64,000 bases of DNA from positions 182,425 to 246,424 of the forward strand of contig VZRZ01003220.1 of assembly GCA_013398175.1 (NCBI GenBank), given 5' to 3'. Shown piece after piece: positions 59,324 to 64,000 of the stretch (position 1 is the first letter of the stretch; every line of letters starts with the position of its first letter). The notes beneath the pieces are model-generated. The model saw nothing but the letters and a program-made list of their open reading frames with translations, was not told where the DNA came from and did not search any database. The translations under genes were made by a program, and so were the position numbers. This DNA comes from Climacteris rufus (Eukaryota; Chordata; Aves; Passeriformes; Climacteridae).

Positions 59324-59340
59324 TAACTATTCAATTTTTG

Positions 59341-62300
59341 AATCGGTGCTCTTGAATAACGTTATTTTCCCCAGCTGAGAAGAGAAGCTCCCTGTGTGGC
59401 AGCTCTGTGCTGAGTTTCCTCCATTTCTTTTTGTTTAGGTCGTGTCTTCTTGCCCTTCCCTCCCTGAGGCCGTGCTGCTGCAGATAATAGCTTTCCTGAA
59501 GAAGCCTGGATGGAGGCCTGGCTGCCTAACACAGGGATCTCGGCAGCACTGAGGTGCTGAGGTAGAGGTAGAGATACTGGCTCTGACAAAGATCTGCCTT
59601 TGTTTGGCCAGCATAGTAACAGGGTAAGGATATGCACACCCAGCAACCTGAAAGAGGTACCAAGTGCTGTCTGTATTTCTGTCTTACATTCAAGTGCCAT
59701 TTTGGAGGAAAACTGTAGTTCTAGGCTTCAGTTCCTCTCTTTCAGGGCCCTTGAATAGTTTGATTTGTCGTGGTGACTTATGATTTGTTCATTAACTTAG
59801 GGCAAAGCACACTCTGCAGATTCCCAAACTTTATTAGGGTGAGACATTTGGTGCAGGTTTCTGTCATGCCCACAGACTGCTTAAAAAAATGATTATCCAT
59901 GATTAGCTAGTTTTTGAAACAGTCACTTGTTGTGTTTTTCAAAGCTGGAGGGAAAGGGCTGGAAGCTGTTGGCTGTCACCTACCTTCAGTCACTGCTGGC
60001 ACACCTTCTTCCTCCAAGCAGCCCTTGCTCTGCTGCTGTCCCCAGATGAGCTGCTGCCATCCTTAGATCGATTGCTTGGCTCAGTTGCAGAAGAATTTGT
60101 CCATTTTGGCATCCAGAAAAACAGGGGACGTTGTGACATCTTGCACCACAATCTCTGTCTTGAAAGCAAGAAGATGCTGTTGCAGAATTGTTCCTGCACA
60201 TGCTTTGGTGGTGTTGTAGAGACGACATCAAAGGGAAAAGAGAGTAAGAAAAGGGTGCAGTTGTGCCCTGGAATCCAGCAGGCTCACACTCCAGTCTCAG
60301 TGCCTTGGGATGCTAACACTGAAGGGAAGGGAGGGCTTTGTTTGCTCTCCTCATCCACACCAACAGCCTCTCCTGCAGCAGCTATTTCCCACTTGGGAGC
60401 CAGGCAGGTAGTAGGGTCCTGTGCCCCTGGCAGCACTCCAAGAGCAGGCAGTGCTGCCTGAATCTTAATGTAGCACTGCATTCCTCAGCAGTGTGCACTG
60501 CAGTGCTCAGGTGCTGCTTTTTCTGCCACGTTTGCTGTTCTTTTGATTTACCTCTCCTGTGAGGGGGAGTGTCACAGAAATACATGACCAGCTCAAAGTT
60601 TTCTGGAGAACTTCCTTAGGTTTCCTTTGCCACACCCACAAGGCTCTACCTTGCAGGCCCCTGCAGGGAAGGTGTTCTTGGCTCCTTTTTCCTGAAGAGC
60701 AAAGAAGAAACCCTCTTTCCTTCCTCCTGTAACCCTTTTTGCTTGGCAGGCAGTGATGGGGATCACCTTGCTGCAAGTTCTTACACTTCCATGTTGGCTC
60801 CAGGAGGGTTTGCATGAGGCTCTGGAGCTGCTGTTGGCTCTCAGGCCTTGGCACTGGGCCAGCCACGTGAAGCTGGCCAAGTAGCCCTGTCTTTGTGCCA
60901 GTGAAGCAATTTCTTTGATATCCTCTGGGGATTCTTTGTGTGTGCAGTTATAAATGTGAGCTGCTTTCTCTGTGCCACACTGTATGGTTTCATTTTCACA
61001 GAGGAAGGAGATTTCTATATCTTAAGTATTCTTCTACCTATCCCAGGAGATTCTAATTATTCCCTTAAAAAAACAACCCCATCAGGTTTATTTCTGTACT
61101 GACGTTACAGGGCTGAAAAGTAAAGTACAGGAATGGAAATTAGACTTGCAGTGTACCTAAGCCCTGAAGCATGGCAGAAGCTGCTCTCAGGCTCTGCTGC
61201 TGTGGCTCTGAGGGCTTTTAAAAGATGTGTCCTACTCCTCATTCTGCTCCTGACTAGCTTTGCCCTTGGTGTGCTGTCCACACCCTAATTCCTCCCTCTG
61301 AAAATTGAGGAACAGGGAAAATACACTGGGTTCTGTAGGATCTGTGGAAAAACACTCAAAACACCAAGTTCTGCATCACTAAGGGAAAGGAAATAACTGC
61401 AACTCAACTAGGAGTGATGGACATGCCTGGTTTTAATGAGTTCTTGATGTTTTACTTGTGTTAAGTTTGCTCATACTTCACTACATTTGTGTTCACTTCC
61501 TGATCTCCCCAGCCCTTCCCACTGGCACTGAGTCCTGGAACAAGTTGTTTACAGCAACAAGGCCTATCTCAAAGTCCTTGACTTCAGTGCAATCCATCTC
61601 AGCTGCCTGTCAGGGCTTATTGTCAATGTACATCCTCCAATCAATCCCAGGCAGGGATCCTGTCCTGTGTTCCAGGTTCTCCTCTCTCTCAGCAGCAGGA
61701 AATGCTGATTAACTCTTCCTCCTGCTCCTTCTAGGCAGCCTGCAGGGTGCTGCACCCAGAGCTGTGCTTCACCCACCTCCCAAGCATTGGTGTGTCCTGA
61801 GAGGTGGCTCTGACACAGCCAAGATCAGCTTCAGCAAACACCAAAGCATCTCCATTCATCAGCCTGTGTGAGGCTTTCCAGCCCAGCCAATGCTCTGAAG
61901 AATTTGAGTTCCTTAGGTGAGATGGTAAAACCCTCTAGAGATCTCTGGCAGGGGTAGCCACCTGCAAGAAGAACATTCTTTCTTGTAAGAACAGACATGC
62001 ACAGGCTTTGTGGCAGGTTTAGAAAATCCCTCTTGAGTACTAAAATAAAATCCCTGCCCTCTAATTTGAATATTGCCTTCCTTCTTCAGTCTCTTAAACA
62101 GTACTGGTGACTTCTTTTTAGAGGTACTAACTTGAGCCTGATTCTTTTGGGGATGTTTGGCTCATGGATATTTGGGGTGCAGATGTGTGAAGGTCAGGAA
62201 CAACATACTTGCCTGGAGAGTGCAGGTCTTACAGAATACCCCATTGGAATTGTGTTTCTCACAGAGCATCTCCTTGCAGGAAGGTTTTTTGTTTGGTTTT

Positions 62301-64000
62301 TCCCCCCCTTTCTCCTCTCAGGACTACCTGCTACAACTCCCTGAGGCATAGATTATTTGTGGGGTAATTGGAGCCGTGAATGTTCCCTAAACTAATTTGC
62401 AAAGCAAAGAGAAAGTGCTGATAGAAGAGTTGCCTCTGGTGCTTCTTCCCAAAATTGGTTAGAGGCAGCACACTTACCTTCTGCAGCTTGAGACCATTTC
62501 CTTCAGCTCCATGGCATGGTGATTTGGGATAGTGTCATCTCTGGGAATGCTGGGGCACCTCCTGCTTTAATCCACTTTTGAGAGCTTGCTAAGGCCTGCT
62601 GGTGACAACTTTGTGGCTCCAATTTGTGCTGCTGCAGTTCGTTTCTCTGTGGTAATTGTCAGCTGTCAGTCTCTTACATGTACCTGTCAAAATGTTGTTG
62701 TACCAGGCTTGTAGACCTGCTACAAAACAAAAGCAGCTGGTGATGAAATGGCTCAGAGAGCTCTACATACCTGTGACACAGAGCATTCCTTTCAGGCTTG
62801 TCAGTTTTGTTTACCTGGGATCATAAGTGTGAATCAGCCTCTCAATGAAAGTGGGAAAATAGAAATTTCAGTGCCTTGTATTATTCTCTGTTCAATTTTA
62901 GTTTCTCTTCTGGGAATTCACATAATCACCTTCTGAGGGTTATCTGCCTTGATAGCTTTGTGTAGTGAATCTGTTCTCCTTTCCTGTTGTTGGAAAAACC
63001 TTTTTGGTACTGCACAGCTGTCAGCACAATAGAGCCACGAGAATTTGTTTTTTTTTTTTTTTCTTGTGGGAGCAATAACAGTAATTTATTTGGGTTTTTT
63101 TTTGCTGTTCCCTAGAGTCATTCACCATTGAAAAAAGACTCCTGTGCTGGGGTGGAGCAGAACAGCACATTGCACTTCACACCCAGGCAGAGAGAGGCCA
63201 TTGAGAATTTTCTGTAATGTACAATCCCTACAGCACAGACAAACACCCAACTTGTGCCTTGTGCAAACTCAACATGTAAATAGTAGAGCCACTTTTTTCC
63301 TGCTGGGATTTGAAGCCAGCACCCCAACCTTGGTTTTCTTCCATTTCTTAGGCCAGCCTGCTGTAGCAATGTAGGGTACAAAGGGAATGGGGAAATGCCC
63401 CCACTTGCCTGACTGTGATTACTGTAGCCTTGTTGCTTGTGGAGAGCTGGTGGGGTGAGAGGGAAGAACTCTTTCTGGGTTTGCTGCAGTACAGAATAGA
63501 TTTCAGTGTGCTGCATCCAGAGCTTGTGGTTGTCCCTGCAGCTCAGCCCAGTTTGGTTTGCACTGGTCAGGAGAGGTGTTCTCAGTGACTGGGTTTTGCG
63601 TGGAAGTTGATTCCTTAACTTTAGGTTTGGTTTGGTTTTTAAAGGCCATAGACTGTGAGGCTACTGCATCAAAGTGTCTTGCCTTGCCTTGTTTGATAAT
63701 CTTGCTGCAATGGTCAGGTTGTGCAAGCAGGAGTGGAAAAGGCCTTTGTGTAGCCTAGGAACAGGTTCTTTCCCTGGGGAACACCAGTCCTTCAGTTTGA
63801 CTGATGTGCCCATTGTAGCTCTGCTCCAAGCACTCCTCTGCAATCTCTGCTCCCTTGGCCACTGTTTCCTGCAGCTCAGGCTCCTTAGCTGCTGTTTTCT
63901 GCCTGGAGGGAGCCATGGAGTGTGACTTGTGGAAGGAGCAGAGATAACAAGCACCCCTCTGTTCTTCTTTTCCATCCCTTCGGGATGTCCGGGTGTCCCT
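59341..64000. other. Intergenic region downstream of MCU
   Basis: No exon recognised on either strand. The next gene in mammals is OIT3, but no EGF- or ZP-domain exon is visible. A 15-T run (63048-63062) is present. Open frames of up to about 130 codons look like chance. Confidence 0.6.

Larger units (their letters stand above)
57459..59340 (+). other. MCU: MCU 3' UTR
   Basis: About 1.9 kb from the TGA to just beyond the AATAAA at 59318-59323; the 3' end is approximate. No coding frame of note is seen. Near the end there is an A-rich tract (59223-59251) that may be an internal priming site for oligo-dT cDNA. Length is in the range expected for vertebrate MCU mRNAs. Confidence 0.8.

Noticed and set aside
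59362..64000. Search for exons of OIT3 or another downstream neighbour
   Set aside because: No translated segment resembles EGF or ZP domains, and no exon with paired splice sites was found; treated as intergenic.

Overview
The window is a piece of a vertebrate, almost certainly avian, nuclear genome. The repeats I can recognise are truncated CR1-type LINE fragments, overall repeat density is low, and the one clear gene is a vertebrate-type, intron-rich gene. Some of the CR1 copies are unusually GC-rich, in the style I associate with songbirds, but that placement is an inference.

The only gene I can name with confidence is MCU, the pore-forming subunit of the mitochondrial calcium uniporter, on the + strand. 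Seven coding exons (47621-57458) match exons 2-8 of the human gene. All seven have GT/AG splice sites and compatible phases, and together they encode 301 residues, exactly the human 51-351 span. Exon 1 (start codon and targeting peptide) is not in the window, so bases 1-47620 are read as the 3' part of a very long intron 1. The gene ends with a 3' UTR of about 1.9 kb and an AATAAA near 59318. The last ~4.6 kb looks intergenic, and I find no exon of a neighbouring gene there.

Intron 1 is mostly unremarkable single-copy sequence. It contains CR1 fragments at about 10.9, 16.2, 25.4, 35.1 and 37.2 kb and several short tandem duplications. It also holds a G-rich minisatellite (about 41.42-43.41 kb) broken by a 977-base run of N, with 20 identical 30-bp units to the right of the gap.

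Four things deserve a second look. (1) On the - strand near 20.8-21.0 kb there is a terminal-exon-like structure: strong 3' splice site, coding-like aromatic-rich frame, stop and AATAAA. (2) A CpG-rich segment with an in-frame ATG runs straight into MCU exon 2 and could be an alternative first exon. (3) Intron 7 holds a phase-0, 66-nt coiled-coil-like cassette that would fit between exons 7 and 8. (4) The two serines discussed as CaMKII/AMPK sites in mammalian MCU lie in altered contexts here. None of these is established by sequence reading alone.
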